DNA from: Amycolatopsis balhimycina FH 1894
Lineage (GTDB): Bacteria; Actinomycetota; Actinomycetes; Mycobacteriales; Pseudonocardiaceae
Direction: 5' to 3'
DNA: 64,000 nt
NCBI RefSeq assembly: GCF_000384295.1
Contig: NZ_KB913037.1
Coordinates: 4,598,868-4,662,867 of the forward strand
Shown: in pieces, positions 8,651-17,537 of the stretch
Position numbering within the stretch: position 1 is the stretch's first letter
Layout: each line of letters opens with the position of its first letter
Notes under the pieces: generated by a model
Told to the model about the DNA's origin: nothing
Database searches by the model: none
Seen by the model: only the letters and a program-made list of their open reading frames with translations
Made by a program: the position numbers and the translations under genes

Positions 8651-11149
8651 CTACGCACAACCGCACTTGCGCAGGCTGGTCGCGAGGGCGTCGATGGCGT
8701 CGCGAGCCGGGTCCTGGTCGGCGCCGCCGGACATGAACGCGAACACCAGCACCCGGCCGTCCTGGTCGAGGACCAGCCCGGCGAGGGTGGTCACCGCGGT
8801 GAGCGTGCCCGTCTTGGCGCGTACCCAGCCGCGGCCGGCCTGCGACGCCGGCGTGTCGAACCGCTTGTCGGCGAGCGTGCCCGAGCCGCCGGCCACCGGG
8901 AGGCCCGCCAGCAGCGGGCGCAGCTTCGCCGTGCCCGGGTTCTTGCCCTCCGGCGCCGCCGCGGCCGCCAGGACCTGGACCAGCGCGCGTGCCGGGATCT
9001 TGTTCTCCGTCGAGATGCCGCTGCCGTCGGAGAGCTTGACGCCGGAGACGTCGAAGCTGTGGTCCTTCAGCACCTTGAGGGTCGCCGCGGCGCCGCCGGC
9101 GAAGCTCGCCTCCTGCCCGTTGGCCAGCGCGACCTGCCGCGTCAGCGCCTCGGCGAGGACGTCGTCGGACAGCACCATCATGTCGGCGACGAGCTCGGTG
9201 AGCGGGGCCGACTTGACCTCGGCCAGCACCTTGGCGTCCTTCGGGGCGGTCGCCTGACCGCCGGCCGAGGCGCTGAGCTTCGACGCGATCGTCCCCGCGA
9301 GCGCGCTGCCCGCGTTGGCGATGCGCTGGGACCCGTTGTTCCGCGCGTCCGTGCGGCCGGCGTCGGCCATCACCGACGAGATCTGCGTGGCGAACGTGGA
9401 CGGCGCGTCGCCCGGCTCCCAGCCCGGCGCGGTCGTCGCGCCCTTGAACAGGCTCAGGTCGACCTGCACCTTCTTGACGCCCGGGTGGGCCTTCTTCACC
9501 TGCGCGACGAGGTCGTCGACGTGCGCGGCGCCCGGGTACAGCGGCGAATCGGTGCCGATCGGCAGCGCGGTGAGGGTGGGGTCGCCGCCGCCGACGAGGA
9601 TCACCGTGCCCGGGTCGGCGCCCTGCACGATCTTCGTCGAAAACCGCGTGTTCGGGTCCATCGAGAGCAGCGCGGCCGCACCCGTGAGCACCTTCGTCGT
9701 CGATGCGGGCGTCACCGGCGACGCCGCGTTGTGGTCCCAGAGCACGGTCCCGGTCGCCGGGTCGATCACGCTGCCGGTGAGCTGCCCGAGCGCGCTGTTC
9801 CCGGCCGCCGACGCCAGCGCGGACTTGACGCCGTTCGCGGTCGGTGCCGGCCCGGCGGTCGCCGGTCCCCGCAGCTGCCGCGTGGCCGCGACCGGCTCGG
9901 GCAGGTCGCCCTTGGGCGCGTTCGGCGCCCACGGCAGGCCCAGCCGGTTCGCCACCTTCGGCGTCGCCGCGGCGACGCCCGCTCCGGCCAGTACCAGCAG
10001 GACGATCACGACGAGCGCGATCACCTTGCCCTTGCGCCGCTTCTTGGGCGGCCCGGCGGACGGCGTCTCGGCCGCGGGCGGGGCCGGTGGCTCGGCGGGT
10101 GGCTCGGTCCGCGGCTGCTCGCCGCGGGGCTGCTCGGCCCGGGGCTGGGGCTGCTGCTGGAAGGCGCCGGGGAACTGCGTGGGCCGCTCGATCCCGATGG
10201 TCGCCTCGGCGTCGAACCGCTGCCCGTCCGGCTCGATCCGCTGCGGCCGGGCCAGCGACCCGGCGGACGCCGAGGGCACCACCCCGCGCGGCGGCTCCGG
10301 CGGCAGCGCGGAACGGCGGTCGCCCGGTTCGGCGGTGCGGTCGTCCGGCAGCTCGAGGCGCTGGGCCCAGGGCGCGTCGGGACGTTGCTGCCGGAGCTCT
10401 TCCGTCCGCTGCGGTGTGTCGGCGCTCTGAGCCTCTTCGCGAGGCGGGGTTTCTCCGCGGCTCAACTGCTCTTCGCGGCGCTGTTGCTCGTCACGCCACA
10501 ACTTCAGCTCTTCGCGCCACTGCTGCTGCGGCTCCTCGCGGCGGTCCTGCTGCTCGCCGGGCCAGACGTCGCGCTCGACCGGCACCAGCGGCGCCTGCTT
10601 CACCTCGATGTACTGGGTGCTCTCCGTGGCCGACGCCGGTGCGGCCGGCTTCTGCTCGGGCTGCTCGACCTGGATGTACTGGGTGCCTTCTTCGGCGGGC
10701 TCCGCCGCCGGAGTCTCCTTCGCCGCGGGAGGTTCCTCCGCTGCTGGGGGCTCCTTCGCCGCCGCAGGTTCTTCCGCCGCGGGAGTCTCCTTCACCGCCG
10801 GAGGTTCCTCCGCGGCCGAAGGTTCCTCCGCCGCCGGAGGTTCCTCCGCCGCCGGGGGCTGCTTCGGCGCGCGGCTACCGAGCCGGTCGGCCAGGTCCTG
10901 CTTGGCCGGGGTCGGCGGAGGTGCGGGCTCCTCGGCGGGCACGTTGAGCCCCGGGACCGGCTCGGGCGGGACGTTCGGCGCGAACCACGAACCCTTCGGG
11001 GCCTCACTGCCTGTGACCTTGGGCACGCCCGGGGTCTTCCCGGTGCTCTCCGGCGAGTCGGGCAGGGACATCGGAGTGGTCTTCCGCGCGCCCGACGACG
11101 AGCGGTCTTCGTCCGACGAAGGCCACATCGGCTGGTCGTTTTCCGGCAC
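8651..11149 (-). CDS. dacB: D-alanyl-D-alanine carboxypeptidase/endopeptidase (PBP4 family) with long cytoplasmic tail
   Basis: Cell-wall peptidoglycan hydrolase of the S13 family. The 832-residue protein has a cytoplasmic N-terminus of about 370 residues rich in Pro, Glu and Ala, including near-repeats of EEPPAA(E/K)E, then one transmembrane helix (about 375-395) and the extracytoplasmic enzyme. Catalytic STTK is near residue 480 and KTG near 777. The second motif, SxN in the family, reads SDD (about residue 658) within LSDDVLAEAL. Start GTG 11149 was chosen for AAGGAG 8 nt upstream; the open frame extends further but without a ribosome site. Divergent from ppa, as in mycobacteria. Confidence 0.93.
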   Translation of the reverse strand: MPENDQPMWPSSDEDRSSSGARKTTPMSLPDSPESTGKTPGVPKVTGSEAPKGSWFAPNVPPEPVPGLNVPAEEPAPPPTPAKQDLADRLGSRAPKQPPAAEEPPAAEEPSAAEEPPAVKETPAAEEPAAAKEPPAAEEPPAAKETPAAEPAEEGTQYIQVEQPEQKPAAPASATESTQYIEVKQAPLVPVERDVWPGEQQDRREEPQQQWREELKLWRDEQQRREEQLSRGETPPREEAQSADTPQRTEELRQQRPDAPWAQRLELPDDRTAEPGDRRSALPPEPPRGVVPSASAGSLARPQRIEPDGQRFDAEATIGIERPTQFPGAFQQQPQPRAEQPRGEQPRTEPPAEPPAPPAAETPSAGPPKKRRKGKVIALVVIVLLVLAGAGVAAATPKVANRLGLPWAPNAPKGDLPEPVAATRQLRGPATAGPAPTANGVKSALASAAGNSALGQLTGSVIDPATGTVLWDHNAASPVTPASTTKVLTGAAALLSMDPNTRFSTKIVQGADPGTVILVGGGDPTLTALPIGTDSPLYPGAAHVDDLVAQVKKAHPGVKKVQVDLSLFKGATTAPGWEPGDAPSTFATQISSVMADAGRTDARNNGSQRIANAGSALAGTIASKLSASAGGQATAPKDAKVLAEVKSAPLTELVADMMVLSDDVLAEALTRQVALANGQEASFAGGAAATLKVLKDHSFDVSGVKLSDGSGISTENKIPARALVQVLAAAAAPEGKNPGTAKLRPLLAGLPVAGGSGTLADKRFDTPASQAGRGWVRAKTGTLTAVTTLAGLVLDQDGRVLVFAFMSGGADQDPARDAIDALATSLRKCGCA

Positions 11150-11325
11150 CCACCACTCCTTCTCACCTGCCCCGGGAGGGGCCAAGCTCACATGCCGCGT
11201 GGCCGACATCGATGCGGCCCCCCGGCAGGGCGTAGTCCACACTAGGAGACGTCAAGACAGTCGCTAAGGTTGCCGCCCGCGACGTGCGGGCACGCCCGGA
11301 TCTATAAAGAAGCAGCGAGGACGCC

Positions 11326-11838
11326 GTGGACTTCGACGTCACGATCGAAATCCCCAAAGGGGAACGCAACAAGTACGAGGTCGACCACAAGACCGGCCGC
11401 ATCAAGCTGGACCGGACCCTGTTCACGGCCACCCAGTACCCGGCCGACTACGGCTTCATCGACGACACCCTCGGCCAGGACGGCGACCCGCTGGACGTGA
11501 TGGTGCTCGTGCAGGAGCCCACCTTCCCGGGCTGCCTGATCCGCTGCCGCGCGATCGGCATGTTCCGGATGACCGACGAGAAGGGCCCGGACGACAAGGT
11601 CATCGCCGTTCCGGCGAACGACCCGCGCCTCGAGCACCTGCGCGACATCCACCACATGAACGAGTTCCACCGGCTGGAGATCCAGCACTTCTTCGAGGTC
11701 TACAAGGACCTCGAGCCCGGCAAGAGCGTCGAAGGCTCCTCCTGGGTCGGCCGCACCGAGGCCGAGGCGGAGATCGCCCGGTCGTACGAGCGCGAGACCG
11801 ACCGCCTGGCCAAGGAAGCGGCCAACGGCGGCCACTGA
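11326..11838 (+). CDS. ppa: Inorganic pyrophosphatase (family I)
   Basis: Cytoplasmic enzyme hydrolysing pyrophosphate and so pulling biosynthetic reactions forward. The 170-residue size and the metal-binding segment [10 protein letters not shown] are typical of hexameric bacterial enzymes, as are the N-terminal [12 protein letters not shown] and YPADYGFI. Start is GTG 11326. It is divergent from dacB, and its end meets the convergent DHA2 transporter at a shared hairpin. A membrane pyrophosphatase (hppA) in the same window gives the cell two ways to consume PPi. Confidence 0.96.
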   Translation: MDFDVTIEIPKGERNKYEVDHKTGRIKLDRTLFTATQYPADYGFIDDTLGQDGDPLDVMVLVQEPTFPGCLIRCRAIGMFRMTDEKGPDDKVIAVPANDPRLEHLRDIHHMNEFHRLEIQHFFEVYKDLEPGKSVEGSSWVGRTEAEAEIARSYERETDRLAKEAANGGH

Positions 11839-11844
11839 ACCACC

Positions 11845-11903
11845 AAAGCCGTGAATGGCACATTGAGGGACTTGAAGTCCGTCAATGTGCCATTCACGGC
11901 TTT
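11845..11903. terminator. Bidirectional terminator, perfect 22-bp stem
   Basis: Arms 11845-11866 and 11882-11903 are perfectly complementary over 22 bp, start with AAAG and end with CTTT. The 15-nt loop itself contains the palindrome GGACTT/AAGTCC. It lies between the convergent ppa and DHA2 genes and would end transcription from both sides. Confidence 0.85.
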
Positions 11904-11911
11904 TCAGCAGG

Positions 11912-13571
11912 TCAGTGGGCCAGGGCGAGGGCCGGAGCGGCGTCCGCTTCGGCGTCGGCGCGCTGCTCCATCGCCGACTTGTCCGACAGCGGCTTCTCCT
12001 TGAGGAACCACACCAGCGCGAAGCCGACGGTCAGCACGATCCCGCCGACCAGGAACACCGTGCTCATCGACTCGGCGAAGCCCTGCAGGATCGGCCGGGC
12101 CAGCGTCGGGTCGAGCGTCGACAGGAACGACGTGTCGTTGACGTCGAGGCCGCTCTGCATCTGCTTCGCGAACTCCGGGTGCTGCGCCAGCGCCGCCGTA
12201 GGCCGGCGTGGTCATCGCCGAGCGGATGGCGTTCGCGATCCGGTCGCCGACCGTGCCGAACAGGATCGACAGGAACACCGCGGTGCCCGCCGTGCCGCCG
12301 ATCTGCCGGAAGAACGTCGCCGCCGAGGTGGCGACGCCGATGTCCTGCGGGCGGACGTCGTTGGTCGCGGCCAGCACCAGCGTCTGCATCGAGGCGCCGA
12401 GGCCGAGGCCGAGGCCGATCACGAAGGCGATCACCATGACCAAGGCCAGCGAGGTGTCGACGGTGATCGTCGACAGCCCGAACAGCGCCGCCGCCATCAG
12501 GCCGATCCCGGCCACCGCGAACATCTTGTAGCGCCCGGTCTTGGAGATCACCACGCCGCTCCCCAGGCTCGCAATCATGATGCCGAGCGTCAGCGGGAGC
12601 ATCTGCAGGCCCGCCTGGGTCGGCGTCGCGCCCTTGACGATCTGCAGGTACAGCGGCAGCGACATCATCGCGCCGAACATCCCGGCGCCCTGCACGACCG
12701 TGACGATCGTCGACATCCGGAACACCGGCCGCTTGAACAGGCGCAGCGGCAGCAGGGCGGCGTCGCCCATCCGGCGTTCGATCCACACGAAGGCGGTCAC
12801 GCCCAGCGCGCCGACGACGTACATCGCGATCGAAGCGGCGGAACCCCAGCCCCACTCGCGGCCCTGCTCGGCGACGATCAGCAGCGGCACCAGACCGGTG
12901 GCCAGCGCCACGGCACCCCAGTAGTCGACCTTCTGGTCCACGCGGGTGTGCGGCAGGTTCAGCACCTTGGTGACGACGACCAGCGCGGCCAGCGCGATCG
13001 GGACGTTGACCAGGAAGACCCAGCGCCAGCCGGTGATGCCGGCGAAGGTGTCGATGCCCGCGAAGAACCCGCCGACGACCGGGCCGGCCACGCTCGAGAT
13101 GCCGAACACCGCCATGAAGTAGCCCTGGTACTTGCTGCGCTCACGCGGCGCGGTGATGTCGGTGATGATCGCCAGCGCGAGGGACATCAGGCCACCGGCA
13201 CCGAGGCCCTGGAAGGCGCGGAACGCGGCGAGCTCGTACATCGACGTCGCCATGCCGCTGGCCAGTGAGCCGACCAGGAACAGCGAGATCGCCGTCAGGT
13301 ACATGGGTTTGCGGCCGTAGAGGTCGGACAGCTTGCCGTACAGCGGCGTCGAGAGCGTCGCGGTGATCAGGTACGCCGTGGTGGCCCAGGCCTGCAGGGA
13401 CAGGCCATGGAGCTCGTCGGCGATGGTGCGCATCGACGACGACACGATGGTCTGGTCGAGCGCGGCGAGGAACATGCCGAGCATCAGCCCGGACAGCACG
13501 GTCAGGATCTGGCGGTGAGTCAGTTTGCCGTTCGTAGCGGCTGCTCCTTCCGCCGTGGTGGTGTCGCTCAT
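11912..13571 (-). pseudogene. DHA2-family drug:proton antiporter, frameshifted near its C-terminus
   Basis: Multidrug exporter of the 14-helix major facilitator group. The N-terminus shows AALDQTIVSSS after helix 1 and LSDLYGRKP between helices 2 and 3. The frame opened at ATG 13571 is normal to MTTPAY (about residue 458). The true continuation (AALAQHPEFAKQMQ and the last helix, ending at 11912) is in another frame. The break is at 12190-12199 and corresponds to one extra G or two missing bases. Read as it stands, the last membrane helix is replaced by a basic tail. Either a real mutation or an assembly error. The only upstream regulator candidate is the operator-like repeat set at 13597-13660. 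Confidence 0.85.
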
Positions 13572-13596
13572 GGTGGTCTCCCTCGAAGTCTTCGCA

Positions 13597-13660
13597 GTTG
13601 CTTGTACAGCTCAACTACTTGCTTCGACCAACTATTCCCCAGAAGCTTGTATCGAGCAAC
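13597..13660. promoter_or_regulatory. Operator-like repeats upstream of the DHA2 exporter
   Basis: Three related elements: 13597-13615 (GTTG-N11-CAAC), 13618-13632 (CTTGCTTCGACCAAC) and 13645-13660 (GCTTGTATCGAGCAAC). The first and third share 12 of 16 positions. The stretch is AT-richer than its surroundings and lies within 90 nt of the exporter start, where a TetR/MarR-type repressor would bind. No such regulator gene is adjacent. Confidence 0.4.
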
Positions 13661-13699
13661 CAATTATTCTGTGACCCCCGTCTCCCGGCCCCGAAAGCC

Positions 13700-13746
13700 G
13701 TGAAGGCCACCTTCAGGAACTACAAGTTCCTCAAGGTGGCCTTCAC
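13700..13746. terminator. Terminator of glyA (22-bp stem, one mismatch)
   Basis: Arms 13700-13721 and 13725-13746 pair over 22 positions with one mismatch and a 3-nt loop, 10 nt beyond the glyA stop. It starts GTGAAGGCC, the same style as the 11845 hairpin, which starts GTGAATGGC. Confidence 0.8.
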
Positions 13747-13756
13747 GAACTCGGGG

Positions 13757-15025
13757 TCAGGCGGAGTAGCCCGGGATGGGGAACGGCGTCAGGAACTCGC
13801 GGATCTCCGCGGCGATCGTGTCCAGCACGGCCTCGTCGTCGGCGGCCGCCGCGGTGATCGTGCGGTCGATCCACTCCGCCACCTGGACCTGGTGCTCCGG
13901 CCGGAGGCCGCGGGTGGTGATCGCGGACGTGCCGAGCCGGATGCCGGACGGGTCGAACGGCTTACGCGGGTCGAACGGCACCGTGTTGTAGTTCAGCTCG
14001 ATGCCCGCACGGTCGAGGGCCTGCGCGGCCGGCTTGCCCGCGACTCCCTTGTTCGTCAGGTCGATCAGCAGCAGGTGGTTGTCGGTGCCGCCGGACACGA
14101 GGTCGTAGCCGCAGGCGAGCAGCGCGTCGGCCAGCGAGCGGGCGTTCGCGACGATCGTGTGCGCGTAGTCGCCGAACTCCGGGCGCTGCGCCTCACCGAG
14201 GGCGACGGCGATCGCCGCGGTCGTGTGGTTGTGCGGGCCGCCCTGCAGGCCGGGGAACACCGCCTTGTCGACGGCCTTCGCGTGCTCGGCGTCGGAAAGG
14301 ATCATCGCGCCACGCGGGCCGCGCAACGTCTTGTGCGTGGTCGTCGTGATCACCTGCGCGTGCCCGACCGGCGACGGGTGCGCGCCGCCCGCGACCAGCC
14401 CGGCGATGTGCGCGATGTCGGCGACGAGCACCGCGTCCACCTCGGCGGCGATCTCGGCGAACGCGGGGAAGTCGATCGTGCGCGGGATCGCCGTGCCACC
14501 GGCGAAGATCAGCTTCGGCCGGTGCCGGCGCGCAAGATCGCGCACCTGGTCGAGGTCGACGCGGCCGGTCTCCTTGGCGACGCCGTACCGCACCGGCGTG
14601 AACCACTTGCCGGTGGCGGACACGCTCCAGCCGTGCGTGAGGTGACCGCCGTCCGGCAGCGCCATGCCGAGCACGGTGTCGCCGGGCTGCGCGAAGGCGA
14701 GGTACACGGCCAGGTTGGCCGGCGACCCCGAATACGGCTGGACGTTCGCGTGGTCGGCGCCGAACACGGCCTTCGCCCGGTCGATGGCGAGCCGCTCGAC
14801 CTGGTCGATGAACTGCTGGCCCTCGTAGTAGCGCTTGCCCGCGTACCCCTCGGAGTACTTGTTGGTGAGCACGGTGCCGGTCGCTTCGAGCACGGCCTGC
14901 GAGACGTAGTTTTCCGACGCGATCAGGCGGATCTTGTCGTGCTGACGCTGGGCTTCGTCCTCGACGAGCCCGGCGATGGCGGGATCGGCGGCGGCGAGTG
15001 CGTTCAGTTTCGGCTGGTGTGTCAT
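13757..15025 (-). CDS. glyA: Serine hydroxymethyltransferase
   Basis: PLP enzyme interconverting serine and glycine while charging tetrahydrofolate with a one-carbon unit. The product has 422 residues. The PLP lysine is in TTTTHKTLRGPRG (about residue 230); RLIASENYVS and the YSEGYAGKRYYEG segment are diagnostic. ATG 15025 was chosen over an upstream extension because GGAGT lies 8 nt before it and the extension runs through the predicted riboswitch. Expression is probably controlled by ZTP through that element. Confidence 0.96.
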   Translation of the reverse strand: MTHQPKLNALAAADPAIAGLVEDEAQRQHDKIRLIASENYVSQAVLEATGTVLTNKYSEGYAGKRYYEGQQFIDQVERLAIDRAKAVFGADHANVQPYSGSPANLAVYLAFAQPGDTVLGMALPDGGHLTHGWSVSATGKWFTPVRYGVAKETGRVDLDQVRDLARRHRPKLIFAGGTAIPRTIDFPAFAEIAAEVDAVLVADIAHIAGLVAGGAHPSPVGHAQVITTTTHKTLRGPRGAMILSDAEHAKAVDKAVFPGLQGGPHNHTTAAIAVALGEAQRPEFGDYAHTIVANARSLADALLACGYDLVSGGTDNHLLLIDLTNKGVAGKPAAQALDRAGIELNYNTVPFDPRKPFDPSGIRLGTSAITTRGLRPEHQVQVAEWIDRTITAAAADDEAVLDTIAAEIREFLTPFPIPGYSA

Positions 15026-15052
15026 GGCGTACTCCGGCTCTGGAGTGGCCTT

Positions 15053-15130
15053 CACCCAGGCGCGCGGTGCCGGCCTCGTCGTCGCTTCCCGGTGGTGCTC
15101 CACCTCGATGGCGCCAGTCGCTGCTGCGGG
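15053..15130 (-). promoter_or_regulatory. Predicted ZTP (pfl) riboswitch controlling glyA
   Basis: In the 5' leader of glyA, read on the minus strand, the segment GACTGGCG, a GGTGG-AGCA-CCACC hairpin, GGGAAGCGAC, and a distal GCCGG...GCGCGCCTGGGTGA follow in the order known for the pfl/ZTP riboswitch, which senses the folate-starvation signal ZTP/AICAR phosphate and controls one-carbon genes such as glyA. Just downstream ACTCC-AGAGCC-GGAGT can pair to hide the ribosome site at GGAG, giving a translational switch. A covariance search against RF01750 would settle it. Confidence 0.75.
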
Positions 15131-15167
15131 GAAGAGCCTAGTCCACTCCGCTCGGACATCGGTGCAC

Positions 15168-15590
15168 TCAACCCACGACCACCACCCCCATCGAGCGAGC
15201 CGTGCCCGCGATCGTGCGCATCGCCGCGTCGACGTCGGAGGTGTTCAGGTCCGGCAGCTTGCGCTCGGCGATCTCGCGCAGCTGAGCCTCGGTCAGCTTG
15301 CCCGCGACCTCGTGCCCCGGCCGCGAAGACCCCTTTTCCCCCAACGCTTTCTTGATGAGGAACGACGTCGGCGGCGTCTTGAGCCGGAGCGCGAACGAGC
15401 GGTCCTCGAACACCGAGACGACCACCGGGACGATGTCGCCGCGCTGGGCCGCCGTCGCCGCGTCGTAGGCCTTCTTGATTTCGACGAGGTTGACCCCGGT
15501 CTGGCCCAGCATCTTGCCGAGGTCGACGACCGGGGCGTTGCCCGCGGTGAGTTCCAGGGTGACCTGGTGGGTGAGTTTCTTCGGAGCCAT
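15168..15590 (-). CDS. Ribosomal protein L11-like paralogue
   Basis: A 140-residue protein alignable over its whole length to L11: GQTGVNLVEIKKAYD, the ribosomal-RNA-binding C-terminal half with DRSFALRLKTPP, and the final GTARSMGV. The normal context of L11 (nusG upstream, rplA downstream) is absent. The N-terminal loop where L11 normally has PPVGPALG reads PVVDLGKMLG, so the prolines that contact thiostrepton and its relatives are replaced. It could be a conditional ribosome component, a drug-resistant substitute, or a non-ribosomal derivative. No good ribosome site precedes ATG 15590. Confidence 0.85.
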   Translation of the reverse strand: MAPKKLTHQVTLELTAGNAPVVDLGKMLGQTGVNLVEIKKAYDAATAAQRGDIVPVVVSVFEDRSFALRLKTPPTSFLIKKALGEKGSSRPGHEVAGKLTEAQLREIAERKLPDLNTSDVDAAMRTIAGTARSMGVVVVG

Positions 15591-15623
15591 GCCCCGAAGC
15601 TAGAGTCTCCAGCTACTGGAGGG

Positions 15624-16142
15624 TCAAACCGGTTTTGTGCCCGCCCGGTGCCGGCGCGCCAGCTCCTGGTAGATCGCCGCGTTGTGCTCGACCCACATCC
15701 GCGCCGAGTCGGTCAGCGGCACGAACTTCTTCGCCGGGCTGCCCATCGCGATCACCTCCGGCGGCACCTCCGTCGCCGGCGTGACCGTCGCCCCCGCCGC
15801 GACCAGCGTCCGCGCGCCGATCTTCGCCTTGTCGAGCACCGTCGAGCCGTTGCCGATCAGCGCCTGCTCCCCGATCGTGCAGTCGTGCACCAGGCACTGG
15901 TGACCCACCGTGACGTTCTTGCCGACCTCGCAGACGCCGTCGTTGACGTGGATCACCGAGTTGTCCTGGATGTTCGCGCCCTCGCGGATGACGATCCGGC
16001 CGAAGTCGGCCCGGATCACCGCGCCGAACCAGACCGAGGCGTCCTTCTCGACGACGACGTCGCCGATGAGGGTGGCGGTGGGGGCGATCCAGGCGTCCGG
16101 GTGGACCTGCGGGCTGAGCCCTTCGAACGAGAACAGAGGCAT
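15624..16142 (-). CDS. Gamma-carbonic-anhydrase family protein (left-handed beta helix)
   Basis: A 172-residue hexapeptide-repeat protein expected to form a trimeric left-handed beta helix. The three zinc histidines of the gamma class can be seen: H in SVIHVNDG and the pair in GHQCLVHDC. The family includes true carbonic anhydrases and related proteins (PaaY, YrdA) of uncertain activity. It lies 33 nt downstream of the L11-like gene on the same strand and may be co-transcribed with it. Confidence 0.9.
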   Translation of the reverse strand: MPLFSFEGLSPQVHPDAWIAPTATLIGDVVVEKDASVWFGAVIRADFGRIVIREGANIQDNSVIHVNDGVCEVGKNVTVGHQCLVHDCTIGEQALIGNGSTVLDKAKIGARTLVAAGATVTPATEVPPEVIAMGSPAKKFVPLTDSARMWVEHNAAIYQELARRHRAGTKPV

Positions 16143-16162
16143 GCCCGCACCCTAAACCGCGC

Positions 16163-16198
16163 CGGCCGCCTTCCCCGGTCCAACGGGGAAGGCGGCCG
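16163..16198. terminator. Terminator of the M14 carboxypeptidase gene
   Basis: Perfect 15-bp stem (16163-16177 with 16184-16198, 6-nt loop) lying 28 nt beyond the carboxypeptidase stop and just upstream of the carbonic-anhydrase-like gene. Confidence 0.8.
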
Positions 16199-16225
16199 TT
16201 CGCGAGCCGCGCCGGTTGCTGGGGG

Positions 16226-17449
16226 TCAACCGGTGATCGCGGCGTTGATCAGGATGTCGACGGCCTGGTCGTTGCGGGTCGTCTGCGGCCCGATCTGGGT
16301 GTCCCGCGGGTAGAAGCCCGGGCTGCTGCCCTTCGGGTACATCTCGAAGGTGAAGCTCCAGATCTTGTGCTGCGCCCACATCCAGTCGTTGACGCTGCCG
16401 TCGGTGATGTAGAGATCGCTGGACTGCTCGGGCGTGTAGCCGTTGGTCGCGGCCATCTGCTTGCCGAGCGTCTGGAACTTCTGCGCCTCGGCGGCGGTCA
16501 AGCCGGGCGCGGTGTCGGCGTAGGTGTAGCCGAACGGCCAGAGCACCAGCTCGGAGTAGGTGTGGAAGTCGATGTGCGTCTTGATCTGCTGGACGCCGCC
16601 GGCCACCCGCGAGTTCACCCAGTTCGAGACGGCGCGGGTCTCGGGCGCGGAGAACGCCGCCGTGCCGCGGTAGGTCTCGCTGGACGTCGAGCCCGAGGAA
16701 CCGCCGCAGCAGCCCCACTTGTAGCCCCAGTTCCGGTTGGGGTCGGTGCCGGGGCCCTGGCGGTTCTTGCGCCAGCTGTGGAAGGTACCGCCGGAGATGT
16801 CGTACTCGGAGCCGTCCGGGTTGACGCTCGGGATCACCCAGATCTCGGTGCTGTCGACGAGCCGCTTGATCGCGGGATCCGTCGCGTACCCGCTGGTCAG
16901 CCGCTGCACGATGTGCAGGCACATCTCGGTGGTGAGGTGCTCGCGCGCGTGCTGGTTGCAGGTGAAGAGGACCTCGGGCTCGTTCTCGTCGGTGCCGGCG
17001 TTGTCACTGATCTTGATCAACGACAGGGCACGGCCTTCGTACGACGTGCCGGCACTGCCGAGTTTCGTCAGCGACGGGTAGTTCGCGACGGCCTTCTGCA
17101 GTTCGGTCTGCGTCTCCGCGTAGGTGTGGTAGCCGGTGTAGCCGGCCGGGAAGTCCTCGACGGTCGCGGTGCCCTGCGGCCGGTTCACCGCACCGAGCGC
17201 CTTGACGCCGAAGCCGAGCGCGCGCAGCTGGGCCGCTTCGGCCGGGTTGGCGATCACCGTGGTCGTCGCGCCTTCGGCGTCGAGGATGTCCGCGCCGGTC
17301 CTCGCCACCTCGGTGCGCTGCTGGGCGGTGCCCGTGCCGGTCACCTCGTACACCTGCGGTCCGCCGGGCTGGGCGGCCCCGGCCTGGCCGCCGGCGGTGA
17401 GCACCAAGAGGACGGCCGCGGCCGCCGCCATGCACGTTCGTGTGCGCAT
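16226..17449 (-). CDS. Secreted zinc carboxypeptidase (M14 family)
   Basis: Exported peptidase of 407 residues with a signal peptide ending near residue 30 (hydrophobic AAAAAVLLVLTAGG followed by AGAAQ). The M14 zinc site is complete: HAREH supplies His and Glu, HTYSE lies near the third ligand in THIDFHTYSE, and the general base Glu sits in FTFEMYP. A pro-region of about 95 residues precedes the enzyme. ATG 17449 has GGAG 7 nt upstream. It probably degrades extracellular peptides. The TetR gene upstream (88 nt away, same strand) could regulate it. Confidence 0.93.
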   Translation of the reverse strand: MRTRTCMAAAAAVLLVLTAGGQAGAAQPGGPQVYEVTGTGTAQQRTEVARTGADILDAEGATTTVIANPAEAAQLRALGFGVKALGAVNRPQGTATVEDFPAGYTGYHTYAETQTELQKAVANYPSLTKLGSAGTSYEGRALSLIKISDNAGTDENEPEVLFTCNQHAREHLTTEMCLHIVQRLTSGYATDPAIKRLVDSTEIWVIPSVNPDGSEYDISGGTFHSWRKNRQGPGTDPNRNWGYKWGCCGGSSGSTSSETYRGTAAFSAPETRAVSNWVNSRVAGGVQQIKTHIDFHTYSELVLWPFGYTYADTAPGLTAAEAQKFQTLGKQMAATNGYTPEQSSDLYITDGSVNDWMWAQHKIWSFTFEMYPKGSSPGFYPRDTQIGPQTTRNDQAVDILINAAITG

Positions 17450-17537
17450 CACGTCTCCTGCTCTCGGGGGTCCTTCGACCTTGGCCGGAGCCGGACGGAA
17501 CACACAAGCCGTAGCAGTACGGATCTATTGGGCGTTT

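Noticed and set aside
7220..11245. A 1,341-codon open frame on the + strand opposite dacB, the zincin and tilS
   Set aside because: It is the mirror of real genes on the other strand, Arg-rich, with no family pattern; high GC removes stops.
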